Virus record (IMG/VR): IMGVR_UViG_3300029268_000088 | Span: 1-31,259 of that record | DNA from: a virus | Length of the DNA: 31,259 nucleotides | Strand: one strand, 5' to 3' | Shown: one piece after another, positions 21,181-27,862 of the stretch | Position numbering within the stretch: the stretch's first letter is position 1 | Layout of the letters: each line of letters starts with the position of its first letter | The notes under the pieces: generated by a model | Told to the model about the DNA's origin: nothing | The model's input: the letters and a program-made list of their open reading frames with translations, nothing else | Databases searched by the model: none | Translations under genes and position numbers: made by a program

Positions 21181-22908
21181 TCAACTAATCATCAGATCCC
21201 GTTCAAGCTTCGCCCAGTCCGGTGCGACTTCATCCGCTTCATCCGCAACCGTCCTGACCACCGGCATTGCCGTCCCGAAGGCGAATGCTTCCTTGGAAGC
21301 CGTCTCGCCGACCGATGTCTTGGCCTTCACGCCGCGCTCGTCAAACGCAGCAGCCTTGGCTCCGATCAGGGCGCGTGACCCGCGCTTGATCATCCGGGCT
21401 TCCTCCCTTGAATCCTTTGCGCCTGCCATCCAGAGACCTTCTGCGCTCTTCCAGATCATAGGCGCTGGACTGATGCAGCCTGCAGCCGGATCAATGACAT
21501 GCCCCTTTGGGTATTCCTGAAAACGCTCTGCCAGTTCAACGACTGCACCGGACTGTATATCGGTCGGGTCAAAAGATACCAGCGCCTTAGCCCCGTCAAA
21601 CATATAGCCTTGAGGCATGGCGAAAAGATAGGGATGGTTGAATCCGAAAGGTGAGCAAGCCGTGACTTGTATCAGGCCGCCTCTGAAAATTGTCCTTACC
21701 TCGCGGACTGGAAGAGCGAACGCACGGAGAGAGGATTCAAGCTTGTGCCCGTAGCCGATGCCCTTACGTGAGGAATATTCAGCTGCCGGAACCCATGAAC
21801 CGTAAAGGTCGTTTTTGCTCTCAACAAGATCATTGTTCATCCAGGTTATGCTCTTATCCAAGACATTGAGAAACTCCGGCAACGTCGGGAAGTACTTACG
21901 CGGATCATCGCGCCCTTCACGGCAGGCAATCCACTGCTGGGTCTCAGTCTTCATTTCGCCCCTGAAACGTCCGATCTGACCGGAAGGCAGATTGACTGAC
22001 ATGACTCCCCAGAATTTATTAAACCACTGTTCGATAAGCTTCTGATTCGGACGTCCCTTAGCGGATATGACCTTGACACCTGCGGCCTTCATCATGTCAA
22101 GTGTCCGCCCCGCTTGCCATGCACCGCCTTCTAAAACGATTTCGTCAGGGGCGTATCCGTTCATCCTCCAGGAGCGTTCAATCGCCGCGCATACGTCAGA
22201 GGTATTGTACGCGTCATTGTTGCGCATGACGTAGGAATACCCCTTGCAAAAGCCCGTTGCGCAATCTATCGCGCAGAGGAACTGATAACGGGCCACCCGG
22301 CATCCGTACTTCACGACGCACGGATCCTTGCCGCGCACCCAGTCAACGCACACGCCGACGTTGACGCTAGCATCATCCCATACCTCACGCTGCCCAGGGA
22401 CAAGCGGAAGGTTTCCATCCATATCCATTCTCAGGAATCCAGGGCAGAAGTGCCCGTTATTCTGTCCGGCCTTCGGATCGCGGTACCTGGCAACAACTGC
22501 ATTGCCGATACGCATAGCTTTCTTCACCGATGAAGGAAGAGCGCTCCGCTTGCTCGCCCCCAGGATAGCCTCCCGGACTTCCGTCCGTAACGGGGACGTT
22601 GGTTCCTTGGCGGCCATCCGAGCCGCTAGAGTCATGGAACCCATGTCTTTCCGGCTATTGCTCTTCAGGTAAAGCTTGCGCAGATAGTCAGCCTCTTCGG
22701 AATTGACCTCGCACTTCGGAGGGCGACCAGTCCGCTGCAAGTCTGCCAGCCCGTCAAGCCCGGCTGAACGCTCCCGTTCATCCAGACGGGTAAAAGCCTG
22801 AACCGTCAAGCCAGATTCTGAACAGGCAAAAGCAAGACTCCATCCCTGGGATACGAGCCTTCTAATATTATCAAGTTTCGCCTTACGTTCTAACTGTGTT
22901 TTGTTCAT
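21181..22908 (-). CDS. A: MuA-type DDE transposase
   Basis: A 575-residue transposase, shorter than MuA (663). The N-terminal part has helix-turn-helix segments (about 10-60 and 65-140). The RNase-H-like core runs from about 170: VWDDASVNV (Asp178/179), CAIDCATG (Asp215, second strand), IVLEGGAW (Glu260) and IEQWFNKFWG (Glu293). The second catalytic Asp of the DDE triad seems replaced by Glu260 in LEGG, where most relatives read 'DNG'. The C-terminal tail is basic and probably binds MuB. MuB follows after the disrupted small gene. It moves phage DNA by replicative transposition. Confidence 0.92.
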   Translation of the reverse strand: MNKTQLERKAKLDNIRRLVSQGWSLAFACSESGLTVQAFTRLDERERSAGLDGLADLQRTGRPPKCEVNSEEADYLRKLYLKSNSRKDMGSMTLAARMAAKEPTSPLRTEVREAILGASKRSALPSSVKKAMRIGNAVVARYRDPKAGQNNGHFCPGFLRMDMDGNLPLVPGQREVWDDASVNVGVCVDWVRGKDPCVVKYGCRVARYQFLCAIDCATGFCKGYSYVMRNNDAYNTSDVCAAIERSWRMNGYAPDEIVLEGGAWQAGRTLDMMKAAGVKVISAKGRPNQKLIEQWFNKFWGVMSVNLPSGQIGRFRGEMKTETQQWIACREGRDDPRKYFPTLPEFLNVLDKSITWMNNDLVESKNDLYGSWVPAAEYSSRKGIGYGHKLESSLRAFALPVREVRTIFRGGLIQVTACSPFGFNHPYLFAMPQGYMFDGAKALVSFDPTDIQSGAVVELAERFQEYPKGHVIDPAAGCISPAPMIWKSAEGLWMAGAKDSREEARMIKRGSRALIGAKAAAFDERGVKAKTSVGETASKEAFAFGTAMPVVRTVADEADEVAPDWAKLERDLMIS

Positions 22909-22922
22909 GGCTTTTTACCGTA

Positions 22923-23960
22923 TTACGACATGATCTGGTTGATATGCTTCGCAACCTCATCCTTCAACTGCTTCCATCTGGCAATGAAATGCTCTTGTTC
23001 CTTACGGTTAGCATCGTGGATGCACACAACCGAACGGCTAATAGTCGCCATTGCATTAAGGAGCAGTTTCGCATGATCAGTCGGAGAGCGTTCCGTCCCG
23101 GTTGTGGATGCCGAGCTTGAAGCAGCAGCCCTCCAACGGCGTATCGGTGTATCCCCCTTCATGACGTTGTCCAGGGATATCTTCATAGAGGCGACCTGCT
23201 TATCATTCGCTTCATCCCATACGATTGTCTTATGCCCATCCTCTTCTTTGGTCACAGGAAACTTGGCTGTGTACATCGCCCGAAGGAGCTGAATACCGCT
23301 TTCGACGTCCTGTTTACAGACGTGCAACCGATCGGAAATAGCCTTTGGCGTATAGGATGGCTCACATGAGTCAACCCCTCTCTTTGCTCCAGATTTATGG
23401 GGGTCGCTATTCTCAATAGCCTCTTGAAGAACGCATACTTGATGCAGTGCCAGATATGCCATTATGCGTTGGCCCGTTGTTACTTTACGGCGCATCGTAT
23501 TACGGTAGACGCAGAAAGTATCAACATCAGCCCCATTCATCATGAACTGATTACAGATGGCCGTTTTAGCGCCTTTAGTCCTTAACCATTTAAGCCGTCC
23601 GCAGCCATCTAGAACGAAGAACTTATCAGGATCAATATCATGTTTACAAATTGTCAGAGGGTCATACCCCATAGCATCCATGGCATCAGATGCACAGGCT
23701 CGGTCATCCTCATTAGCCGGGAGGGCTAGCGCAGCCGGATGCTCAATCAGATTCTCCAGCGCGATTTCAGACGTGCCCATATAAACGGGCGTTGTATCTT
23801 TAGGCTGAACCGGTTGATTCCTTTCGACATACGAACCGCAAGCCTCGCTTTTCGCCTTAGCATTACGGTCAGGACATCCGCCTTTTTTGAAGTAATGACA
23901 ACCTGAACATGTCGCGTCTTTCTGAGATTCTTTGTGTTTCATTGTGTGTTTACCTTGCAT
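22923..23960 (-). CDS. ParB-like protein with N-terminal zinc finger
   Basis: A 345-residue protein. Residues 18, 21, 29 and 41 are Cys (CSGCHYFKKGGC then EACGSY), a likely zinc site. Residues of about 65-165 resemble the ParB/sulfiredoxin N-terminal domain: IALENLIEHPAALALP, FFVLDGCGRLKWLRTKGAKTAIC. A helix-turn-helix region follows (YTPKAISDRLHVCKQDV). The C-terminal region includes a long helix. A ParB-like gene beside the transposase occurs in several Mu-like phages. The start at 23960 or 23942 is undecided, since neither has an ideal site. Its function is unproven; DNA binding is likely. Confidence 0.75.
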   Translation of the reverse strand: MQGKHTMKHKESQKDATCSGCHYFKKGGCPDRNAKAKSEACGSYVERNQPVQPKDTTPVYMGTSEIALENLIEHPAALALPANEDDRACASDAMDAMGYDPLTICKHDIDPDKFFVLDGCGRLKWLRTKGAKTAICNQFMMNGADVDTFCVYRNTMRRKVTTGQRIMAYLALHQVCVLQEAIENSDPHKSGAKRGVDSCEPSYTPKAISDRLHVCKQDVESGIQLLRAMYTAKFPVTKEEDGHKTIVWDEANDKQVASMKISLDNVMKGDTPIRRWRAAASSSASTTGTERSPTDHAKLLLNAMATISRSVVCIHDANRKEQEHFIARWKQLKDEVAKHINQIMS

Positions 23961-23978
23961 TGTTTTTATTGCCCTTCT

Positions 23979-24182
23979 TTAGATTGCGTCATTAATAGCC
24001 TTACGCTCAGCAATTTCCGCATATCGTAAAAGCGTCGTTTGCGAGACAGTATCATCCATGACATAGCCAACATAAAAAGCGGCTTTTTTTGCAGAAACTC
24101 CAAGGGTTTGAAGAAGAATAAACCACCTTGCCATGATGGTAATCTGCTCCAATGTCCTTTTTTGTTTTCCCTTCATTCTCAT
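23979..24182 (-). CDS. small helix-turn-helix-like protein
   Basis: A 67-residue protein with a helix-turn-helix pattern: LLQTLGVSAKKAAFYVGY followed by DTVSQTTLLRYAEIAERK, the recognition helix. AAAGGACA upstream, part of a family A repeat, supplies the ribosome site. It may help regulate the early genes. No exact family is recognised. Confidence 0.6.
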   Translation of the reverse strand: MRMKGKQKRTLEQITIMARWFILLQTLGVSAKKAAFYVGYVMDDTVSQTTLLRYAEIAERKAINDAI

Positions 24183-24187
24183 ATTCT

Positions 24188-24218
24188 CTGTGTCCTTTGT
24201 GTTCTTTGTGGTTAAAAT
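24188..24218. repeat. short-period repeat, family A
   Basis: TGTGTCCTTTGTGTTCTTTGTGGTTAAAA; minus-strand AACCACAAAGAACACAAAGGACAC, which supplies the ribosome site of the gene at 24182. Confidence 0.75.
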
Positions 24219-24226
24219 TCTCTTTG

Positions 24227-24388
24227 CTACTTCGCCAGGCGCTCAATGACCGCCGACCATCCGATGATCACCGCCCAGCAAGCCATCAATAGCACTCCAC
24301 CTGCAACGCAAATGCTCACTACCAACATGCAGTGCTGCGTCTTTGTCCATCCATCATCCGTCCAAACTTTTTGAATACCGTATCTCAT
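24227..24388 (-). CDS. small membrane protein
   Basis: A 53-residue protein with a clear start at 24388 preceded by AGGGAGAA. Residues 21-43 form one hydrophobic segment (LVVSICVAGGVLLMACWAV), preceded by a polar N-terminus. It lies in the early operon and is of unknown function. It could act at the host membrane early in infection. Confidence 0.6.
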   Translation of the reverse strand: MRYGIQKVWTDDGWTKTQHCMLVVSICVAGGVLLMACWAVIIGWSAVIERLAK

Positions 24389-24400
24389 GTGTGTTTCTCC

Positions 24401-24637
24401 CTAGAGGTTTCCCATCTCGTCCTTTTGCGAAGCCGCCAGTACGCCATCCAGCGCCGGGCGGAAAGCTGAGCAGACATCAGGCGGCATGATCATGCCGCGC
24501 AATGTCCCATTCCTAAAATTGACCATGCAAAACAAGCCGCTTCCTTGAGTCTCGGGACCGATGCACTCGGCAAACGCATCCTGCATCTTCTTAATCTGAT
24601 CCTCATTCAGCGGCAAATTAAAGGTGTAGTACTTCAT
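24401..24637 (-). CDS. unknown small early protein
   Basis: A 78-residue protein (MKYYTFNLPLNEDQ...). It is soluble, with an amphipathic helix (EDQIKKMQDAFAEC) and a beta part. The start at 24637 overlaps the upstream stop (ATGA), with AAGGG upstream; earlier in-frame codons are unlikely as they lie inside the upstream gene. It belongs to a group of coupled small early genes between the switch and the ParB-like gene. Confidence 0.65.
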   Translation of the reverse strand: MKYYTFNLPLNEDQIKKMQDAFAECIGPETQGSGLFCMVNFRNGTLRGMIMPPDVCSAFRPALDGVLAASQKDEMGNL

Positions 24638-24960
24638 GCCATAGCCCTTTCCGTGTTTGCCCGGTGGCATCCGCAGGCCGACAGATCCGCAGCATGCCAG
24701 CACTGGGTCGGCTCGGCTGCAAACTCGCTGGCTGGCTGGATTGAGACGGCCATAACTCCGAACCGTGTTACCTCCGAAACTCTGAACGCCCAGCCGGATC
24801 CGCGTGGCGTGACCGTCGCCCGGCGAACGATCAGCCGGTCCGAGCAGGAATACAAACGCTGCCATCCACGTCCGGTCACATGCCATCCGGTCGACGGCCA
24901 GAATTCGTGAGTGCTGGGTGTTACCGTGATTCTGCTCTTAAAGATGGGTGTATCGTTCAT
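24634..24960 (-). CDS. unknown early protein
   Basis: A 108-residue protein with an ideal ribosome site (AAGGAGG) before the ATG at 24960. It is rich in Trp, Arg and Thr in a beta pattern (TGWHVTGRGWQRLYSC), with a C-terminal Cys/His cluster (CWHAADLSACGCHR) that might bind metal. The stop overlaps the next start. Unknown function. Confidence 0.65.
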   Translation of the reverse strand: MNDTPIFKSRITVTPSTHEFWPSTGWHVTGRGWQRLYSCSDRLIVRRATVTPRGSGWAFRVSEVTRFGVMAVSIQPASEFAAEPTQCWHAADLSACGCHRANTERAMA

Positions 24961-24975
24961 GGCGACCTCCTTAAC

Positions 24976-25191
24976 CTAGCGTGATTTCCACGCATCAATC
25001 ATCGTGGTAATTTCTACACGCATAACCATGGCAAACTTAGCCGGAGCCTTGATGTATCCCGGATTGCGCATCAGGTATACGGTCAGCGCAACGGCGTTCT
25101 TGCCTTCCTCATCAAGCTGGCGATACCAGAGGTTATCGCCCCACAGCTCGTTGGATATCTTCGCAACCTCAAGATTCTTTTGATCACTCAT
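24976..25191 (-). CDS. unknown small early protein
   Basis: A 71-residue protein, start at 25191 with GGAGGT eight bases upstream, overlapping the preceding stop (ATGA). Two helices are predicted (AKISNELWGDNLWYRQLDEE and NAVALTVYLMRN). No family is recognised. Its mostly helical, mildly hydrophobic core fits a small cytoplasmic early protein. Confidence 0.65.
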   Translation of the reverse strand: MSDQKNLEVAKISNELWGDNLWYRQLDEEGKNAVALTVYLMRNPGYIKAPAKFAMVMRVEITTMIDAWKSR

Positions 25192-25409
25192 GACTGCACC
25201 TCCGCGACCATGCTGGAGGCGAATACGCAGGCGGCGTAGTTCCGCGCTTCCATGGCTGTCGTATAATCCTTGACGATCTGATCGTAATTGTGACAATGCG
25301 CAGGCATTGATTTAACCTTGCGCTTCGCCCATTCAAATCCGGCATCCGCGTCCCGGTAATCCTTGAGCAGCTTCGTCTGTAGACTTGTAAGTGTGATTGT
25401 CTTTTCCAT
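25188..25409 (-). CDS. unknown small helical early protein
   Basis: A 73-residue protein (MEKTITLTSLQTKLLKDY...), helical, with AAGGGACT upstream of the start at 25409. It contains a cluster of Cys/His (PAHCHNYDQIV), not clearly a metal site. It is the first of a run of coupled small early genes after the Ner-like gene. Unknown function. Confidence 0.65.
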   Translation of the reverse strand: MEKTITLTSLQTKLLKDYRDADAGFEWAKRKVKSMPAHCHNYDQIVKDYTTAMEARNYAACVFASSMVAEVQS

Positions 25410-25474
25410 GATTTCAGTCCCTTTCTTTTTTCCGCTTGCTTATTTCCGTTCAATAGGTATAAGCTAAAAACCGT

Positions 25475-25696
25475 TCAGCAGCCCAGCGCCTCTTTTACAT
25501 CACTTACGATGCGTTTAGAGAGTGGGCCGTTAAGCTTGCCCTGCATCGCATACCAGGCAGTACTCTTAGGCCATCCGCGTGACACGACGAATTTAAGGAG
25601 CGACCCATGACCGAGACGCATAGCCGAGATACGTGCTTCAATAATGTTGATGGGGGCGTGCTTCATTTTTTTTGGGGCTCTATGAATTGTGTTCAT
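25475..25696 (-). CDS. Ner/Cro-like DNA-binding regulator
   Basis: A 73-residue protein with a helix-turn-helix (GSLLKFVVSRGWPKSTAWYAMQ, then LSKRIVSDVKEALGC), resembling the small Ner/Cro proteins found first in the early operon of Mu-like phages. The promoter at 25704-25732 would start transcription at about 25697, so the ATG at 25696 gives a nearly leaderless message; a second Met at 25666 gives a leader of about 30 bases. Neither start has a strong ribosome site. It is divergent from the repressor gene. Confidence 0.65.
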   Translation of the reverse strand: MNTIHRAPKKMKHAPINIIEARISAMRLGHGSLLKFVVSRGWPKSTAWYAMQGKLNGPLSKRIVSDVKEALGC

Positions 25697-25703
25697 GGCG
25701 TGT

Positions 25704-25732
25704 ATCTTATTAAGAGGGCTTAATAATGTCAA
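25704..25732 (-). promoter_or_regulatory. early promoter with operator in its spacer
   Basis: On the minus strand TTGACA (25732-25727), 17-base spacer, TAAGAT (25709-25704): a near-ideal sigma-70 promoter driving the early operon. The operator palindrome at 25707-25726 falls in the spacer and overlaps the -10, so a bound repressor would block it. Confidence 0.75.
25707..25726. promoter_or_regulatory. operator O1 (perfect 20-bp palindrome)
   Basis: TTATTAAG-AGGG-CTTAATAA, eight-base arms with a four-base centre. It covers the spacer and part of the -10 of the early promoter and the first base of the repressor start codon. Its 16-base core matches O2 with two changes in the centre. Confidence 0.8.
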
Positions 25733-26154
25733 TAACAAAATTAAGAGAACTTAATAAATTTTCTGATAGGCTTATTTTCCTGCGCGGAAAAAGGTCTAAA
25801 GCTGAATTTGCTAGGGAAATAGGTGTTTCTCAACCTCTTTATCACCAATGGGAAAACGGTGCAATACCGACCTATGATAAAGCACTCTTAATAGCAAAGG
25901 CGTGTAATGTTCCGGTAGACGTGCTGCTAACTGGACATAATGCAATGCACACGCTAACAGTTACACATCAGACAAACCGGACCGGGATAATAAGCTCAGA
26001 AGTCAAGGATGCTGGCGAGCCATACGGAACTTCTCAATGCGAAAACTGCGTGCTTCTGAAATCAAAACTTTCTGCCATGCAGGATCTGCTGGACAGGGCA
26101 AATGCATCCCTTGATATTTTCATCAAACACGAAAGAGAGAAGGCTAAGAAATGA
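25726..26154 (+). CDS. XRE-family phage repressor
   Basis: A 142-residue protein with an XRE helix-turn-helix at about residues 10-65 (RLIFLRGKRSKAEFAREIGVSQPLYHQWENGAIPTYDKALLIAKAC). No S24 peptidase domain follows, so it is not an SOS-cleaved LexA-type repressor; the C-terminal part is a helix (LSAMQDLLDRANASLDIFIKHERE) suited to dimerisation, with a Cys pair (CENC). GAGGG upstream gives the ribosome site, within operator O1, which suggests autoregulation. It starts the rightward transcript and is coupled to the membrane protein (ATGA). Confidence 0.85.
   Translation: MSITKLRELNKFSDRLIFLRGKRSKAEFAREIGVSQPLYHQWENGAIPTYDKALLIAKACNVPVDVLLTGHNAMHTLTVTHQTNRTGIISSEVKDAGEPYGTSQCENCVLLKSKLSAMQDLLDRANASLDIFIKHEREKAKK
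25740..25755. promoter_or_regulatory. operator O2
   Basis: ATTAAG-AGAA-CTTAAT, six-base arms, inside the first codons of the repressor gene. Its centre is 31 bases (three helical turns) from that of O1, so two repressor dimers could bind on the same face and cooperate. Confidence 0.75.
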
Positions 26155-26870
26155 GTAAGAAAAGCGGTGGTTGCGGCGGAACAATAGTAACGGTAATTCT
26201 TGTTATTGGAGGGTTCTCCATATTTGCATCGTTCATGGCAAAGAATAATAAGACTGAACCAGTCCCAGAAACTGGTACTCCCAAACAAGTCCAAAAGCCT
26301 GCTCCCGAAAAAAAGACAGTTAGCCCCGAAGATGCTGAGAAGATCAAAATAAATAAGGCGGCGCAAGACGCTTATTATTCAGGTCGCAAGTTTATCGAAA
26401 ATACATTGAAGGTTCCATCCAGTGCAAAGTTTTCAAACTTTTATGGAGACGAAAACACAGGATCCAGCAAAAACGATAATGGCAGGTATATCTCCTGGGG
26501 AACTGTTGAAGCTCAAAACGCTTTTGGTGTTCCATTGCGCGAATCCTGGAGAACCGAGATGCAAGCCGAAGGCGATAAGTGGCGTGTCGTTTATGCCAGG
26601 CTTGGTAATAAGACTCTGCTGGATACACGAAAAGAGTTTGTAACGGAGGAAATTGCCAGTACCAAAGAGTTTATCGGACTCACAAAAGAGCAGATGATTG
26701 CAAAGCTCGGGGAACCGATTAAGCAGATCAAGGAAAACAATAGCCCGGATGGTTCATTCATGATCTACACCTATTCCGAAGACAAGGGCAAGGAAACCTT
26801 TTTCACGATATTCTTCAAGGATGGAATCATTTCAAGCGGAATGTATAATGGAGTATCCTTCAGCAAGTAA
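26151..26870 (+). CDS. membrane-anchored protein co-expressed with the repressor
   Basis: A 239-residue protein with one membrane segment at about 9-30, a linker rich in Pro/Lys/Thr, and a soluble part. The stretch YSGRKFIENTLKVPSSAKFSNF matches a motif often found in small exported or anchored prophage proteins ('Lk.PssAkF'). It starts by ATGA overlap with the repressor stop, so it would be made in the lysogen. This fits a superinfection-exclusion or conversion role, but the sequence does not prove it. A terminator follows at 26896. Confidence 0.7.
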   Translation: MSKKSGGCGGTIVTVILVIGGFSIFASFMAKNNKTEPVPETGTPKQVQKPAPEKKTVSPEDAEKIKINKAAQDAYYSGRKFIENTLKVPSSAKFSNFYGDENTGSSKNDNGRYISWGTVEAQNAFGVPLRESWRTEMQAEGDKWRVVYARLGNKTLLDTRKEFVTEEIASTKEFIGLTKEQMIAKLGEPIKQIKENNSPDGSFMIYTYSEDKGKETFFTIFFKDGIISSGMYNGVSFSK

Positions 26871-26895
26871 TTTAAAGTACATATAACACGACCCG

Positions 26896-26928
26896 AGCCG
26901 TTCACCTTAACCGGTGAGCGGCTTTTTT
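26896..26928 (+). terminator. rho-independent terminator after the repressor operon
   Basis: AGCCGTTCACC (26896-26906) pairs with GGTGAGCGGC (26913-26922), one G-U pair, then six T. It closes the repressor transcript and separates it from the late genes. Confidence 0.8.
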
Positions 26929-26960
26929 CTTTGTGTTTTTTGTGTTCTTTGTGGTTAAAC
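26929..26960. repeat. short-period repeat, family A
   Basis: CTTTGTGTTTTTTGTGTTCTTTGTGG then TTAAAC. It follows directly after the terminator, and here no gene on its strand starts after it, so a ribosome-site role does not apply to this copy. Confidence 0.75.
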
Positions 26961-26973
26961 ATTAGGGCACCAT

Positions 26974-27000
26974 CCCCACACACACGCGCACGTTTATAAT
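26974..27000 (+). promoter_or_regulatory. putative late promoter for the lysis-packaging operon
   Basis: CCCCAC (26974-26979), 12 alternating purine-pyrimidine bases ACACACGCGCAC (26980-26991), three bases, then a perfect TATAAT -10 at 26995-27000. No -35 element is seen. The same layout stands before the head operon on the other strand (14304-14279). Intergenic location after a terminator and before the first late gene supports it. Confidence 0.55.
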
Positions 27001-27043
27001 GAATATGCCATGATGCGGCCTCATTCATAAGAGACCGACTCCC

Positions 27044-27100
27044 GGCGGCGGGTGGTGAAGCAATCCAGTCCTTTCGTTGATGATCCACCCGCCGCCTTTT
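27044..27100 (+). promoter_or_regulatory. long leader hairpin before the lysis-packaging genes
   Basis: GGCGGCGGGTGG (27044-27055) and CCACCCGCCGCC (27085-27096) are perfect 12-base inverted arms with a 29-base loop, followed by TTTT. In the message it would form a very stable stem just after the predicted start of transcription and 18 bases before the first ATG. It could be an attenuator, an antitermination target or a stabilising leader. Confidence 0.55.
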
Positions 27101-27114
27101 AGAAAGGCAACATC

Positions 27115-27477
27115 ATGGATACAGCGACAACGATCATATCAGGCCTCGTGACCATCGGCGCGGCATTCGCGACATGGCTCGTCTCTAAGCGCCGCGAGGC
27201 AAATAAGCAGCAATCCGAAAAGAACGCCCTTACACAAGCCGTCTATTCCGGCGATAAAGACGCACTTAATAAGCATCTTCGTAATTCGCTCTGCATCGGT
27301 TTCGCATTGCTATTTCTAGCCGGTTGCACGACGGCCCCTGTCTACGTTCCAGCCGACCGCGAGGTTTATCCGATGGTCAGCACCAACAACGTGCCGGGCT
27401 GGTTCGTTCCGAACGCGGTCATGGATGACATCTGCCGTAAGCTCTACGATGTCAAGTATGGCGAGGCTTCAAAGTGA
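27115..27477 (+). CDS. membrane protein with internal lipobox, possible spanin or holin-like protein
   Basis: A 120-residue protein. Residues 6-23 form one membrane segment (IISGLVTIGAAFATWLV), followed by a polar region. At about 57-72 a second hydrophobic stretch ends in a lipobox (LLFLAGC), followed by TTAPVYVPADREVYP, a Pro-rich tail like Rz1-type outer-membrane spanin lipoproteins. It may be a fusion of a membrane protein and an Rz1-like lipoprotein, or use an unseen internal start. AAAGG upstream gives its ribosome site. It is the first gene of the late rightward operon, so a role in lysis is likely. Confidence 0.5.
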   Translation: MDTATTIISGLVTIGAAFATWLVSKRREANKQQSEKNALTQAVYSGDKDALNKHLRNSLCIGFALLFLAGCTTAPVYVPADREVYPMVSTNNVPGWFVPNAVMDDICRKLYDVKYGEASK

Positions 27478-27495
27478 TTTGGCAATTCCGCCAAA
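27478..27495 (+). other. intercistronic hairpin
   Basis: TTTGGC (27478-27483) and GCCAAA (27490-27495) pair around a six-base loop, directly after the stop of the lipobox gene and before the ribosome site of the next. No T-run follows, so termination is unlikely. Confidence 0.4.
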
Positions 27496-27512
27496 GTTAA
27501 AGGAGATCAGTT

Positions 27513-27806
27513 ATGTGGAAATCAGTATGGACATGGATTACAGGTGCGGCTAAAGCTCTCTGGGAATTCATCGGCCCGAGCGTCAAGGCCGCCGCAATCG
27601 AATTCGTGAACGACAAGGCACTTCAAGCCGCAGCCCTCGGGGCTGTGAAGGCTGCAGCCAGCAAAGCACTGAAAGGTGATGATGCATGGGCCGTAGCCCG
27701 TGAGGTTCTCATGGATCAGCTCAAGCAGACGGGTAAGACCGTCGCGGATAACTGGGTTGACACCCTGCTGCAGAATGCCTATTTCGCATTCAAGAACCAG
27801 AACTAA
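27513..27806 (+). CDS. small amphipathic helical protein, unknown
   Basis: A 97-residue protein with Trp-rich N-terminus (MWKSVWTWITGAAKALWEFIG) and Ala-rich amphipathic helices. AAAGGAG upstream gives an excellent ribosome site. Place in a late operon with membrane genes suggests a lysis or membrane role, though no true membrane span is present. No endolysin motif is seen here or in neighbours. Confidence 0.6.
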   Translation: MWKSVWTWITGAAKALWEFIGPSVKAAAIEFVNDKALQAAALGAVKAAASKALKGDDAWAVAREVLMDQLKQTGKTVADNWVDTLLQNAYFAFKNQN

Positions 27807-27819
27807 TATACAAAGGGCA

Positions 27820-27841
27820 CTCCGGGGACGTCCACCCGGAG
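27820..27841 (+). other. intercistronic hairpin
   Basis: CTCCGGG (27820-27826) pairs with CCCGGAG (27835-27841) around an eight-base loop. It lies between two late genes, with no T-run, so a stabilising or translational role is possible. Confidence 0.4.
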
Positions 27842-27862
27842 ACGCTAATAAGGCATTACTCT

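Noticed and set aside
20981-21184. Minus-strand frame MILPTKYTKGTKWK
   Set aside because: Starts inside repeat F; the other frame (ending at 20913) has better protein character.
24052-24246. Frame encoding FNHKEHKGHREYENEGK
   Set aside because: It is a reading of family A repeat and overlaps the clear small genes at 23979 and 24227 in another frame.
26771-27088. Minus-strand frame containing FNHKEHKKHKEK
   Set aside because: It runs through the repeat A copy, the terminator and the end of the repressor-linked gene; composition is that of a shadow frame.
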